Shown one piece after another: positions 17,548 to 28,831 of a stretch of DNA of 64,000 nt; positions within the stretch are counted from its first letter, which is position 1, and every line of letters starts with the position of its first letter. Location: assembly GCA_023512345.1 (NCBI GenBank), contig JAILZT010000010.1:119330-183329 (forward strand), read 5' to 3'. Both the position numbers and the translations under genes were made by a program. The notes beneath the pieces are model-generated. The model saw only the letters and a list, made by a program, of their open reading frames with translations, had not been told where the DNA came from and ran no database searches. Source of the stretch: Paenibacillus sp. GTDB lineage: Bacteria > Bacillota > Bacilli > Paenibacillales > Paenibacillaceae.

Positions 17548-19428
17548 ATGAATTTGCGTTATAAATTGTTTACGGCATTTTTGGGCCTGATTATTATCCC
17601 CTTGTTCATTCTTGGCATGATCATGTTTTTTGTTACTTATAATTCTATTGAAAAGAAGTACAGTCAACAATCGGAGTATTCACTTAAAGCAATCAGCTAC
17701 AGTATTTCAAGTGTTTTTAAAGATATGAACAACGTAACGGACAACGGAATTGCAACCTCTGTATTTCATATGGCTTTAAGTGCAGAGGATCCTTCCAAAC
17801 AGGATTTAACCGATGCGGAGCAATTAAGTCTCAATGCCAGTCAACGTAATTTTCGGAGCCTGCTCTATAACCATCCTTCGATCAGCTATGCTTTCCTGTA
17901 CAACTTCAATGGGAAAGGCAGTTCGGAAATTGTATCGCTTTTTAATAAGGAGAATTTCCGTACGCTGCCCTATGATAAATTCAAAGAGAGCGAGCTGTAT
18001 CAGGAGGTCATGGCTTTGAACGGTGTGCCAAAATGGGTGGCGCCTCACGAAAATCCAGAACTGACCGGAACGGAACCTGTTTTTACACAAATAAGGCTTG
18101 TTAAGGAGCTTAGCTTCTTTCAGAACATTGGAATTCTGGTTGTACAGATTAAAAATTGGGAGTTCGAATCGATATTCCGCAATCTGAAAATTGGTGATAG
18201 CTCGCAAAAGGTTTCATTCATGCTTGTAAATGACAAAGGGATGATTTTATTCGATCCGGACAGAGAGCTGGACGGCCAAATGTTTCAGTCATTCACTACC
18301 AAAAGAGAGCTTTCTTTTGCAAAGGGCTTTCAGAGTTATAAAACACAGTTTGACGGAGAGAGAAGTATTGTCTCCATGTACCATTTTAAAGATTATCCTT
18401 GGAGCCTTGTATCTGTGACGTCTTGGGATTCCTTGTCTCGTGAGGTTACGGTTTTTGCCAGATGGTTCGTTTTCGTTATCTTCATCTGTTTTTTGGCAGC
18501 ACTGATCTTTAATTTGTTCTTTATGAATCGGATTACCGGTGGAATTGCGGTGATTGTAAGGTTTATGCGACGTGTGGAGGACGGGGATTTAAGCAGTCGA
18601 GTCGAGGAAAAGGGAAATGATGAACTAACTCTGCTGGCTAAAGGGTTTAATGATCTGATGGATAAAATTAATAATTTGTTTAATCGGATTCAATTGGAGC
18701 AACGGCGTAAAAATCAAGCGGAAATGCGTGTGCTTCAGGCCCAAATCAAGCCGCACTTCTTATTTAATACACTGGAATCGATCAATGTACTGGCTGTTCA
18801 GAATGAGGGACGTAAGGTAAGTGAAATGGTATATAGGCTTGCCAGTATTTTGCGGATCAGTATTCAGGACAGGGACGAAATTACGTTGGAGGAAGAAATC
18901 AAACATCTTCGCAATTATCTCGATATTCAGAAGTTCCGATTCGAGGATGTGTTCGATTATGAAATTCATATCCCTGAGGAACTAAATGGCTGTGGAATCT
19001 TAAAGCTAACCCTTCAGCCACTGGTGGAGAATAGTATTCAGCATGGTTTTGAGGGCATTAATTACAAGGGTAAGCTGATCGTTACAGGTTGGGAAGAAAG
19101 AGGTAATCTAATTCTGAGGATAGAGGATAACGGAATTGGAATGACTTCATCCCAGTTGTCGATGTTTCAGTATATGATAAGTGAAAGTGCCCGCAATACA
19201 GACCAAATCAACGGGCTCAACGAAGCGGAAGATCCACACGGCAGTAGTGTACATCTAGAACGCAGGGGCCTAGGAGTTCGTAGTGTAGCCGATCGGATCC
19301 GTATAGAGTATGGCCTCAGATATGGGATTTTCATATGCTCCAGCCAGAATTGCGGGACTATTATTCAATGCGTCATACCTAAATACGGGCAGGGGGAAAA
19401 CCACAATGCTAAAAGTATTACTGGTTGA
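17548..19428 (+). CDS. YesM-type sensor histidine kinase
   Basis: 626 residues. Membrane helix 1 is at about 8-30, then comes an extracytoplasmic sensor domain (30-300), helix 2 at about 305-327 (WFVFVIFICFLAALIFNLFF), a HAMP domain, and a His_kinase domain with the phosphorylated His in QIKPHFLFNTLESINVL. The ATPase domain has LQPLVENSIQHGFEG and DNGIGM. Such kinases sense sugars or binding-protein complexes outside the cell and phosphorylate the partner encoded next. Its 3' end overlaps the response regulator start by 23 bases. Confidence 0.93.
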   Translation: MNLRYKLFTAFLGLIIIPLFILGMIMFFVTYNSIEKKYSQQSEYSLKAISYSISSVFKDMNNVTDNGIATSVFHMALSAEDPSKQDLTDAEQLSLNASQRNFRSLLYNHPSISYAFLYNFNGKGSSEIVSLFNKENFRTLPYDKFKESELYQEVMALNGVPKWVAPHENPELTGTEPVFTQIRLVKELSFFQNIGILVVQIKNWEFESIFRNLKIGDSSQKVSFMLVNDKGMILFDPDRELDGQMFQSFTTKRELSFAKGFQSYKTQFDGERSIVSMYHFKDYPWSLVSVTSWDSLSREVTVFARWFVFVIFICFLAALIFNLFFMNRITGGIAVIVRFMRRVEDGDLSSRVEEKGNDELTLLAKGFNDLMDKINNLFNRIQLEQRRKNQAEMRVLQAQIKPHFLFNTLESINVLAVQNEGRKVSEMVYRLASILRISIQDRDEITLEEEIKHLRNYLDIQKFRFEDVFDYEIHIPEELNGCGILKLTLQPLVENSIQHGFEGINYKGKLIVTGWEERGNLILRIEDNGIGMTSSQLSMFQYMISESARNTDQINGLNEAEDPHGSSVHLERRGLGVRSVADRIRIEYGLRYGIFICSSQNCGTIIQCVIPKYGQGENHNAKSITG

Positions 19429-20197
19429 CGATGAAGCGCCGATACTCAACAATCTAAACAGAGTGCTACCTTGGCAGGAGATGGGTATGATTGTTGCCGG
19501 AATGGCACGAAGTGGTATGGATGCTCTTCGCATAGCAGAGGAGGAACGTCCGGATCTAGTGCTGTGTGATATTCGAATGCCTGTGATGGATGGATTAACC
19601 TTCGTTAGCAAGCTGCGAGAGCTGGGCCTGAACAGTGAGGTGCTGCTGCTTACAGGTTATCAGGAGTTTGATTACGCACGTGAAGCTATACGGCTCGGTG
19701 TAAAAGAATACATTTGCAAACCGATTCACTACGAGGAATTAGGCAACAAGATCAGGGATATCGGAGGACAAATCCGCAGTAGACAATATAAAGATAAACT
19801 ATATAGTAGTATCCCCCTATTCCAAGAGGTCCCTATGGCAGAAAGTGAGAATGCCAAAAAGTCAACGGAGCAGCTTATGAATTCGGCAGTTCAGTATATA
19901 ACTGAACATCTGAATTTGGATATAGGCATTGATGAGGTCGCCCATAAATTAGGGATTAGCGGCAGCTACTTTTGTCTCCTGTTCAAGAATCGCTTTGCCA
20001 TGACTTTTGTGGAATATGTGACCCTTCAACGGATGGAAGCTGCCAAGTTTATGCTGGTCCATAGTGATAAAAGTATTACAACGATTGGCTCCGGTGTAGG
20101 CTACCAGGAACGGCGTTATTTCACTAAGGTGTTCCAAAAGCAAACCGGCATGTCTCCCAAGGAGTATCGGGACCGCAAACGCGCGGAAGCACGTTGA
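19406..20197 (+). CDS. YesN-type response regulator with AraC HTH, short form
   Basis: 263 residues. The receiver domain (1-120) has DDE at 8-10, phospho-Asp 55 in LCDIRMPVMDG and Lys near 105 in YICKPIHYEEL. The AraC double HTH occupies about 160-258, ending KQTGMSPKEYRD. Many YesN proteins have a 250-residue linker between these domains; here it is only about 40 residues. I chose ATG 19406 since MLKVLLVDDE is the normal receiver start and GGGGG precedes it. The likely target is the importer upstream. Confidence 0.92.
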   Translation: MLKVLLVDDEAPILNNLNRVLPWQEMGMIVAGMARSGMDALRIAEEERPDLVLCDIRMPVMDGLTFVSKLRELGLNSEVLLLTGYQEFDYAREAIRLGVKEYICKPIHYEELGNKIRDIGGQIRSRQYKDKLYSSIPLFQEVPMAESENAKKSTEQLMNSAVQYITEHLNLDIGIDEVAHKLGISGSYFCLLFKNRFAMTFVEYVTLQRMEAAKFMLVHSDKSITTIGSGVGYQERRYFTKVFQKQTGMSPKEYRDRKRAEAR

Positions 20198-20250
20198 GTA
20201 ATCATAAAGATATCTAAATGAATAGAGAAAGCCCCTTATGACGGGGCAAG

Positions 20251-20290
20251 ACGATTATCCTTAGCTTTTAGGGTATAATCGTTTTTTTTT
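20251..20290 (+). terminator. Terminator of the ABC/two-component operon
   Basis: CGATTAT-CC pairs with GG-(T)-ATAATCG, followed by nine T. A small GCCCC/GGGGC hairpin at 20231-20247 precedes it. The rest of the gap to 20525 holds only a weak promoter-like TTGTTA-17-TAATGA near 20386-20414. Confidence 0.7.
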
Positions 20291-20525
20291 ATCTTTTGGG
20301 GATCATCTCCAGAGATTCTTCCTGTTTTTATGAGAATTTTTACATAATATGAAACTTTTCAGGGTGAACCGCGTCTAATACTGTGTTTGTTAAAAAGAGA
20401 ATATGGCAATAATGATCTGCCGCCTTTTGGAGTGCGGTTGCATTTTTTGCTGAGGATATAAGAGATGTACGGCCATGAACCTTGCATTTACTTATATTAC
20501 AAATGGGAGCAGAAGGAGTCATACA

Positions 20526-22733
20526 ATGGATTTTAAAAAATTATCTTTAATTGCTGTACTTGCGGTATCACAGGCCGCTACGGCGGTACCTGTATTTACT
20601 CAGGCTGCCAGCTCGACAACAACGAATGTTGCAGCGGCTACTGCACAGGATTCTACACCACCACCGGGGATCGTTGTAGATACACCGGGAACTACACCTT
20701 TGCCTAGTGCAACTCCGCTTCCGGGCTCCACCACACCTGTACCAACAGCTGTGCCAACAGTAGTGCCAACGACTGTACCAACGACTGTACCAACGACTGT
20801 ACCAACGATTACACCAACACCAACACCTACAACCGTATTTCCGCCTGCTATAACCACGGGGGGAACTCAGCTTATTTTGTTAATGAACAGCAATAAAATG
20901 TATATGAATGGAACAGAGTATAGAGCTAATCAGCCTATGACTGTCAAAAATGGGGTTTCCAATGTCTCCATTAAAGCTATGGTAGACCGTGTGGGTCTCA
21001 AGTATCTGTACGATTACAAAACAAAAGAAACAATTATTATGAGCGGCAACAATATTTTACGTTTTAAGACTAACAGCAAGATTTATACGGTTAATGGCAA
21101 GCCCGTTACAATGAAGGGTCCCGCTTACCAATTCAATAATACCTTTATGGTTCCGCTGACCTCGATTACATCGGCACTGGGGATTCCTTATACCGTTGAT
21201 AATATTCAGAAGCGTGTAATCTTGACACTCTCGACGAAACCGTCAGCATCTTTTACCGTGCAGCCTACTGAGATTTTTGCAGGCCAAACTACTGTGAATT
21301 ATATTTCAAAAAGCTCTTCGCCAACAGGTGCAGCAATCGTGAATGAACGCTGGGAGGGCCGTCAGGACATATTCCAACAGCCAGGCAGCTACGTCGTTTC
21401 CTATTCTGTTATGGATGCTAGTGGTCAATGGAGTAATCCGTATTCACAGACTATCAATGTTCTTAAGCCAAATGAAGCACCTGTGGCTAATTTTATTACA
21501 GACAAAGATCAATATAAGATTGGTGAATTGGTTAACATCACGAATCTGAGTACAGATGATGGAACTGCACCCTTAACTATGGAGTGGAACGGGAATGCGT
21601 TGGCTTACTTTTACGCTGGACCGGTGACCATATATCTAACGGTTACGGATAAACAAGGTCTTAACAGCACGTTCCAAAAAACAATAACCATCACGGATGA
21701 AGTTCTTTACACCCAAGATGATTTTAACAAGCTCTTCATGCCTGTAGGGGGCACGTATTCGATGGATGGAAGCAAGATTCCAACATGGAATAAGGTGCAA
21801 TCTAGAGTAAGCTCCGAAGCTACAACCTTAATCCGTAGCAACAGCCCAGAGACTGTGTACAACGATGGAATAGTATATCGTGAGACAGCCTTCGGGGATA
21901 CAAGGTTTATGGTTCATCATAAGAATTTGACTGGCAGAAATGTAAAAATGTACGTGGTTGCTACGAATACGAGTTTATGGCCTGCTACATTAACCCTGAA
22001 AAATTCCGGTTTTGGGGGACCTCTTGATATCCCTACCGCAACAGGCAAAAAGTCGGTGGAAAACTACTATTCATCCTTGCTTTTGGGAAGACCCTTTAAC
22101 AATGTCATCTTGAATCCAGGTGAAAGTATGCCGATTCTTACGGAACTCAGTAACGTTACAATGAAGCCAGGTCAAGTGGTTTCTCTACTCTCTGATGTAT
22201 TCAGTGACTATGCTTTGCAATATGATATTGTGATGCTGGATGCTAATAAAAATGTGCTGCAAAGCTTACCATTCTTGAATTTCCTCGATCGGGATGGCGT
22301 GCATAATCGCGGAACATATCCTAATGCTACTCGGATTATGGAAGTTGATGAAGTGCTGGGTACATCGCCTTCAAGATTGCTTCTTGGAGACAAGACTGAT
22401 GATCCAAACTTGATCGGTATGGACGCATTGACAGGAACAGAGGCGTCTAACTCAGGTAACTTTGGAGTTGTCTACAAAATCAAGCTGAACCACGTGGCTC
22501 CGAACACGCTGATTACGTTCAACCCGCGCGGGGGTAAATACCAAGGGCCTTTATTGGTTAATGGACAAATCGTGCAGGCTCCGACTACAGGGACCATTGA
22601 CGCCCCGAATCAGAGCAGTGTAGTATATCGGACAGGTGACTTTGAGCAAACTGTCGAGATCATGTTCAGTGCAGCATCAGGCAGTAACTTGCCGGTTAAC
22701 TTGCTGTTCATGCCGCTTCCGCCTAAAAAGTAA
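20526..22733 (+). CDS. Secreted protein with copper-amine-oxidase N-terminal domain and PKD-like modules
   Basis: 735 residues. A signal peptide (MDFKKLSLIAVLAVSQAATA, cleaved near residue 30) is followed by a Pro/Thr/Val-rich linker, a copper amine oxidase N-terminal-like domain (about 115-235, INGK- and VPL-type segments such as YTVNGKPVTMKGPAYQFNNT), then two PKD/Ig-like modules (about 235-395). The remainder has no family I recognise. In Paenibacillaceae, CuAO-N domains are common on surface proteins and do not imply amine oxidase activity. It is probably exported to the cell wall or medium. ATG 20526 has AGAAGGAG upstream. It stands alone between two terminators. Confidence 0.75.
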   Translation: MDFKKLSLIAVLAVSQAATAVPVFTQAASSTTTNVAAATAQDSTPPPGIVVDTPGTTPLPSATPLPGSTTPVPTAVPTVVPTTVPTTVPTTVPTITPTPTPTTVFPPAITTGGTQLILLMNSNKMYMNGTEYRANQPMTVKNGVSNVSIKAMVDRVGLKYLYDYKTKETIIMSGNNILRFKTNSKIYTVNGKPVTMKGPAYQFNNTFMVPLTSITSALGIPYTVDNIQKRVILTLSTKPSASFTVQPTEIFAGQTTVNYISKSSSPTGAAIVNERWEGRQDIFQQPGSYVVSYSVMDASGQWSNPYSQTINVLKPNEAPVANFITDKDQYKIGELVNITNLSTDDGTAPLTMEWNGNALAYFYAGPVTIYLTVTDKQGLNSTFQKTITITDEVLYTQDDFNKLFMPVGGTYSMDGSKIPTWNKVQSRVSSEATTLIRSNSPETVYNDGIVYRETAFGDTRFMVHHKNLTGRNVKMYVVATNTSLWPATLTLKNSGFGGPLDIPTATGKKSVENYYSSLLLGRPFNNVILNPGESMPILTELSNVTMKPGQVVSLLSDVFSDYALQYDIVMLDANKNVLQSLPFLNFLDRDGVHNRGTYPNATRIMEVDEVLGTSPSRLLLGDKTDDPNLIGMDALTGTEASNSGNFGVVYKIKLNHVAPNTLITFNPRGGKYQGPLLVNGQIVQAPTTGTIDAPNQSSVVYRTGDFEQTVEIMFSAASGSNLPVNLLFMPLPPKK
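20742..20813 (+). repeat. 12-bp tandem repeat coding for a PT[TV]V linker
   Basis: Six 12-base units, of which the middle three (20766-20801) are identical CCAACGACTGTA. They encode the Pro-Thr-Thr-Val linker of the secreted protein, and being in-frame multiples of three they could vary in number between strains. Confidence 0.8.
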
Positions 22734-22776
22734 GCTATACTAATCATTAATTTTGTCGGACTCATACTTTAATCTC

Positions 22777-22820
22777 AAGCCCATATTGGCAGCCAATACA
22801 GCTGTTAATATGGGCTTTTT
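22777..22820 (+). terminator. Terminator after the secreted CuAO-N protein gene
   Basis: AAGCCCATATT pairs perfectly with AATATGGGCTT across 19 bases, then TTTTT. Confidence 0.8.
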
Positions 22821-22899
22821 AGCGTGGAGTTCATTGACGGGGCATTTATTTTCGGGCATTATAAAGGAAGTGTTACACAAATGTATGGGAGATGAGCGT

Positions 22900-23361
22900 A
22901 TGCTGTCGACAGAACAAATTCTCGAAGTCATGTCGGGGCAGGGACTGCGAATCACCGACCAACGCAAAACGCTTGCCAAATTATTCGGGGAGAACTCGGG
23001 ATATTTGTCTGCAAAGGATGTATATGAGCATATGGGCCGCAAATATAGCGGGCTAAGCTTTGATACCGTGTACCGGAATCTAAGGGTCATGGAGGAGCTG
23101 GGGGTGCTTGAACAGATCGTTTTTGAAGACGGTGTCAAGTTCAAGGGAAGCTGCAGCGAGAACCACCACCATCACCATATGATTTGCCTCCAATGTCTGA
23201 AAACCTATCCCATTTCCTTCTGTCCGATGAATATGACGGAAACTCCGGACCAGTTCCGGGTAGTCAAGCATAAATTTGAGGTGTTCGGTTACTGCAGAGA
23301 ATGTGAAGAGAGCCGTGAAGAAGAGACGGTTAAGGCAGTGGCTGCCGGAGAGGATCAATAA
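22900..23361 (+). CDS. zur: Fur-family zinc regulator (Zur)
   Basis: 153 residues. An N-terminal winged helix ([11 protein letters not shown] to [15 protein letters not shown]) is followed by a dimer/metal domain with the structural zinc ligands C96xxC99 and C132xxC135. A regulatory cluster comprises C85, a run of five His (89-93) and C108. This Cys-plus-His sensing pattern fits Zur better than PerR or Fur. The znuACB operon 2.8 kb away has a Zur-type operator. I chose ATG 22900, 7 bases from GGGAG; ATG 22885 is an alternative. yidD starts one base after the stop, so the two are co-transcribed. Confidence 0.82.
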   Translation: MLSTEQILEVMSGQGLRITDQRKTLAKLFGENSGYLSAKDVYEHMGRKYSGLSFDTVYRNLRVMEELGVLEQIVFEDGVKFKGSCSENHHHHHMICLQCLKTYPISFCPMNMTETPDQFRVVKHKFEVFGYCRECEESREEETVKAVAAGEDQ

Positions 23362-23362
23362 G

Positions 23363-23626
23363 ATGGGAATCGGTCGCAGAACAGTTCAGGCGCCAATCCG
23401 GGTATATCGCAAGTACATATCCCCCTTGAAGCCAGCTACCTGCCGTTTTTATCCTACTTGCTCCGCTTATGCTCTTGAAGCGATAGAAATACATGGTCCA
23501 GCGAAGGGTTCATGGCTTGCCGCCAAGCGGATCGCAAGGTGCCATCCTTTTAATATGGGAGGCCTTGATCCAGTACCCCCGCTAACAGGGAAATCTACAA
23601 AGGGTGGTTCTGCTCCCATCACTTGA
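23363..23626 (+). CDS. yidD: Membrane protein insertion efficiency factor YidD
   Basis: 87 residues with the YidD signature: [30 protein letters not shown] (three conserved Cys/Tyr-rich segments) and [18 protein letters not shown]. Known homologues are peripheral inner-membrane proteins that assist YidC-dependent membrane insertion. It is translated directly after zur, with GGAG inside the zur 3' end. The stop codon overlaps the -35 of the metS promoter. Confidence 0.93.
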   Translation: MGIGRRTVQAPIRVYRKYISPLKPATCRFYPTCSAYALEAIEIHGPAKGSWLAAKRIARCHPFNMGGLDPVPPLTGKSTKGGSAPIT

Positions 23627-23652
23627 CATGACAGGTCCCCTTTGGGTATATT
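23623..23652 (+). promoter_or_regulatory. Sigma-A promoter of the metS T-box leader
   Basis: TTGACA (23623-23628), an 18-base spacer and TATATT (23647-23652). The -35 overlaps the yidD stop codon. Confidence 0.7.
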
Positions 23653-23659
23653 TTCACTA

Positions 23660-26000
<2,341 letters not shown>

Positions 26001-26010
26001 AATGTGATTA

Positions 26011-26050
26011 GTAGAACGGTTCAGTCCTTTGACTGAACCGTTCTACTTCG
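26011..26050 (+). terminator. metS terminator, 16-bp perfect hairpin
   Basis: GTAGAACGGTTCAGTC (26011-26026) pairs perfectly with GACTGAACCGTTCTAC (26031-26046) around a CTTT loop. The U tract (TTCGTCTT) is poor, so its strength rests on the stem. Confidence 0.6.
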
Positions 26051-26076
26051 TCTTAGGCCAAAAATTTAGGATGTGG

Positions 26077-26126
26077 TTGACTTATCGTAAACATTACTAT
26101 TATAATGCTAATAGTAAATATTACGA
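26077..26126 (+). promoter_or_regulatory. znuACB promoter enclosed by a Zur-type operator
   Basis: The promoter is TTGACT (26077-26082), 18 bases, TATAAT (26101-26106). An inverted repeat brackets the -10: TCGTAAACATTACTATTA (26085-26102) and TAATAGTAAATATTACGA (26109-26126) match at 15 of 18 positions. The outer TCGTAA/TTACGA ends resemble the known B. subtilis Zur box (TCGTAATNATTACGA type). Zur with zinc bound should block polymerase here. Confidence 0.78.
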
Positions 26127-26147
26127 TCTGAGGAGTCGATATAGATT

Positions 26148-27152
26148 ATGGTTTCAAATGTAACTCGTAAAGGAATGCTCTTTTTTGCTTTGTTTCTAGT
26201 TCTGATCATCGCCGGTTGTGGGGCTAAAAGCGGTGGTAATATAGTAGAAGGCAAAGTGAATGTTGTCACTAGTTTTTATCCTATCTATGAATTTGCTAAA
26301 GAGATTGGCGGAGAAGATGTTAATGCGATCAATCTGCTTCCTGTTGGGGTGGAGCCGCATGACTGGACTCCCCGTAGTCAGGATATTGTAAATACATCTA
26401 AGGCACAGTTGTTCTTATATAATGGTGCCGGACTTGAAGGCTGGGTCCCGAACTTCTTGAAGGGACTGGATAGTGAGTCTGGGGTTCAATCTGTTGAAGT
26501 TAGTAAAGGTATCGATTTAATAATGACGGATGAAGAAGAAGAACATGGTCATGGAGCAGAAGAAGGCACCGATGAGCATGAAAGCGAAGAGACTGCAACT
26601 AATGAGCATGCTGATGAAGGAGATAGTCTTCATACTGACCCCCATACCTGGGTTAGCCCGAAATCGGCTCTTATTATGGCTGAGAATATAAAAAACAGTC
26701 TGCAAAATGCGGATCCTGATCACAAAGCTGGCTATGAAGAGCGTTATAATATACTTGCTGATCGTTTGATCAAGCTAGACAATGAATTCGTTGAGGAGCT
26801 TGGAAAGCTTCCAAACAAAGAAATTGTAGTTTCACACCAGGCATTTGCTTATCTGTGTCGCGACTACGGATTAACTCAGCATGCAATCATGGGACTGTCC
26901 CCGGATGCAGAACCACGCAGTCAGGATATTGTGGAACTGGCGAATATGGTAAAAGACGAGGGCATACGTTATATCTTTTTTGAAGAATTGGTATCTGACA
27001 AACTTGCAAAAACTCTAGCTGGTGAAGCTGGTGTGTCAACAATGGTTCTAAATCCTGTTGAAGGATTAACAGAGGATCAAGCTAAAGCAAATGATGATTA
27101 TTTCACTTTAATGGAGAAAAATTTGCAAAATCTGATATTGGCATTAAAATAA
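26148..27152 (+). CDS. znuA: Zinc ABC transporter substrate-binding lipoprotein
   Basis: 334 residues. A lipoprotein signal ends at C24 in LIIAGCGAKS. The cluster A-I metal-binding fold has probable ligands H71 (GVEPHDW), H166 (DPHTWVSP) and the His of VVSHQAFAY. Between the first two lies an acidic, His-rich loop (about 128-163, with EEHGHG and repeated E/D), a marker of zinc rather than manganese binding proteins. It captures Zn2+ outside the membrane. The ATG follows GAGGAG with long spacing (about 12 bases). It is the first gene of the znuACB-ccdA unit and carries the Zur-type operator. Confidence 0.92.
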   Translation: MVSNVTRKGMLFFALFLVLIIAGCGAKSGGNIVEGKVNVVTSFYPIYEFAKEIGGEDVNAINLLPVGVEPHDWTPRSQDIVNTSKAQLFLYNGAGLEGWVPNFLKGLDSESGVQSVEVSKGIDLIMTDEEEEHGHGAEEGTDEHESEETATNEHADEGDSLHTDPHTWVSPKSALIMAENIKNSLQNADPDHKAGYEERYNILADRLIKLDNEFVEELGKLPNKEIVVSHQAFAYLCRDYGLTQHAIMGLSPDAEPRSQDIVELANMVKDEGIRYIFFEELVSDKLAKTLAGEAGVSTMVLNPVEGLTEDQAKANDDYFTLMEKNLQNLILALK

Positions 27153-27182
27153 GAGGAAAGTATAAAGAAAGGCGGGGAATGA

Positions 27183-27932
27183 ATGCAACCGGTATCCTTG
27201 GACTGCCATCAGCATATGATTGAAGTAAAGGACCTGTCCTTTTCCTACGGGGAACAGAAGGTCATTTCCGGTCTGAATTATACGGTGAAGGAACGTGACT
27301 TCGTAGGTATTATTGGTTCTAACGGGGCTGGGAAGACTACGTTGCTCAAAATGATCGTCGGATTGCTTCCGGCAACCAGTGGTGAAATTAGATTGTTCGG
27401 ACAGCCTGCCCGTAAATTTAAAGACTGGGAGCGGATTGGTTACGTGCCGCAAAAAAATGCTTTTAACCCGCTATTTCCAGCGACGGTACGTGAGGTAGTA
27501 CAATCCGGGCTTTATAATAATAAAAACCTGATCCGTCGTGTATCACGGGCCCAACAGCGGCAATGTGATGATGCACTTGAGGTTATGCGGATTCAAGATC
27601 TTGCGGATAAAAGAGTCGGCCAATTGTCCGGTGGACAGCAGCAACGGGTGTTTTTGGCAAGGGCGCTGATTAACCACCCTGATCTGTTAATTCTAGACGA
27701 ACCTACTGTCGGTATTGACGCAGAAACACAAGCTGGATTCTTTGATTTAATCACACATATGCATGCTCATCATCACATGACCTTTCTTATGGTGTCGCAT
27801 GATATCGAAATGATCCGTAATTACCTTGGCCAAGAGCCAGTGCAGTGCAACGGTAAAATAAACTTCTACTCCCGTCACTCGCATGAGATTCAGGATTGCG
27901 TGGAAGTGAATTTGCAGCATTCCTTGTCGTAG
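27183..27932 (+). CDS. znuC: Zinc ABC transporter ATP-binding protein
   Basis: 249 residues. Walker A is GSNGAGKTT, the signature LSGGQQQRVFLARAL, Walker B LLILDEPTVGID and the switch His is in MVSHD. It belongs to the metal-importer ATPases (ZnuC/AdcC/MntB group). It powers Zn2+ import through the membrane subunit encoded next. The start could be ATG 27183 (GGCGGGGAATGA upstream) or the internal ATG 27216. Confidence 0.92.
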   Translation: MQPVSLDCHQHMIEVKDLSFSYGEQKVISGLNYTVKERDFVGIIGSNGAGKTTLLKMIVGLLPATSGEIRLFGQPARKFKDWERIGYVPQKNAFNPLFPATVREVVQSGLYNNKNLIRRVSRAQQRQCDDALEVMRIQDLADKRVGQLSGGQQQRVFLARALINHPDLLILDEPTVGIDAETQAGFFDLITHMHAHHHMTFLMVSHDIEMIRNYLGQEPVQCNGKINFYSRHSHEIQDCVEVNLQHSLS

Positions 27933-27988
27933 AGTAAAAGTGGTTTATCTTACCCACGCAAGTGGATGAATAAAGGAGTATAACGAAA

Positions 27989-28792
27989 TTGGAAATCCTT
28001 TTCAGCGATTTTTTTCAGAGGGCGCTTGCGGGCGGTCTGCTGATCGGTATTACAGCGCCGCTTATAGGCGTTTTTCTTGTGCTTAGACGCCTCTCCATGA
28101 TAGGGGATACCCTTGCACATGTAACCATAGCCGGTGTGGCCTTAGGATTTTTGACAGGTGTCTACCCCTTGGGAGCAGGGCTGATCTTTGCAGTTGTGGC
28201 CTCTTTTGCTATTGAGAAACTTCGCAAGGCTTATAAAAGCTACGCAGAGCTGTCTATAGCTATTATTATGTCAGGCGGCGTGGCCCTGGCTTCACTTTTT
28301 TTCACATTAGGTAAGGGGTATAATGCCGATGTCATGAGTTACTTGTTTGGCAGTATTTATACGCTGAATAATACAGATTTACTAGTTGTCGGAATCGTAA
28401 CCCTTACTGTGGTTGTAGTGGTTACATTATTTTTCAAAGAGTTCTTCTTGCTCAGTTTTGAAGAGGATGCAGCCAGTGTTAGTGGTCTGCCCGTTAAGAT
28501 GCTCAATATGCTTATCACGGTTCTGACAGCCCTCGTAATTAGTACGGCCATTAAGATTGTTGGCTCACTGCTAGTCTCAGCGTTGCTTACCATTCCTGTA
28601 GCGGTCAGTTTGCTGCTTTCACGCAGCTTTAAGTCATCCGTAATCCTTTCAGTTATTATTGCGGAGATAGCCGTTGTTGGGGGGTTAGTTGTAGCTGGAA
28701 TATGGAATTTAGCGCCAGGTGCAACGATAGTACTTTTATTAATTGCTATTTTGGCATTGACACTCATAGGTAAAAAAGGATTACCGACATAA
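27989..28792 (+). CDS. znuB: Zinc ABC transporter permease
   Basis: 267 residues, about eight hydrophobic segments, ABC-3 family (RRLSMIGDTLAHVTIAGVALG motif). TTG start at 27989 after AAAGGAG. It forms the Zn2+ channel with ZnuC. Confidence 0.92.
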   Translation: MEILFSDFFQRALAGGLLIGITAPLIGVFLVLRRLSMIGDTLAHVTIAGVALGFLTGVYPLGAGLIFAVVASFAIEKLRKAYKSYAELSIAIIMSGGVALASLFFTLGKGYNADVMSYLFGSIYTLNNTDLLVVGIVTLTVVVVVTLFFKEFFLLSFEEDAASVSGLPVKMLNMLITVLTALVISTAIKIVGSLLVSALLTIPVAVSLLLSRSFKSSVILSVIIAEIAVVGGLVVAGIWNLAPGATIVLLLIAILALTLIGKKGLPT

Positions 28793-28831
28793 TTACCCTA
28801 GCTACTCAAACGGTAAAGGAGAGCTGCCACA

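Noticed and set aside
20742..20813. Tandem repeat as a CRISPR or DNA regulatory repeat
   Set aside because: It is in-frame coding sequence for a Pro/Thr linker.
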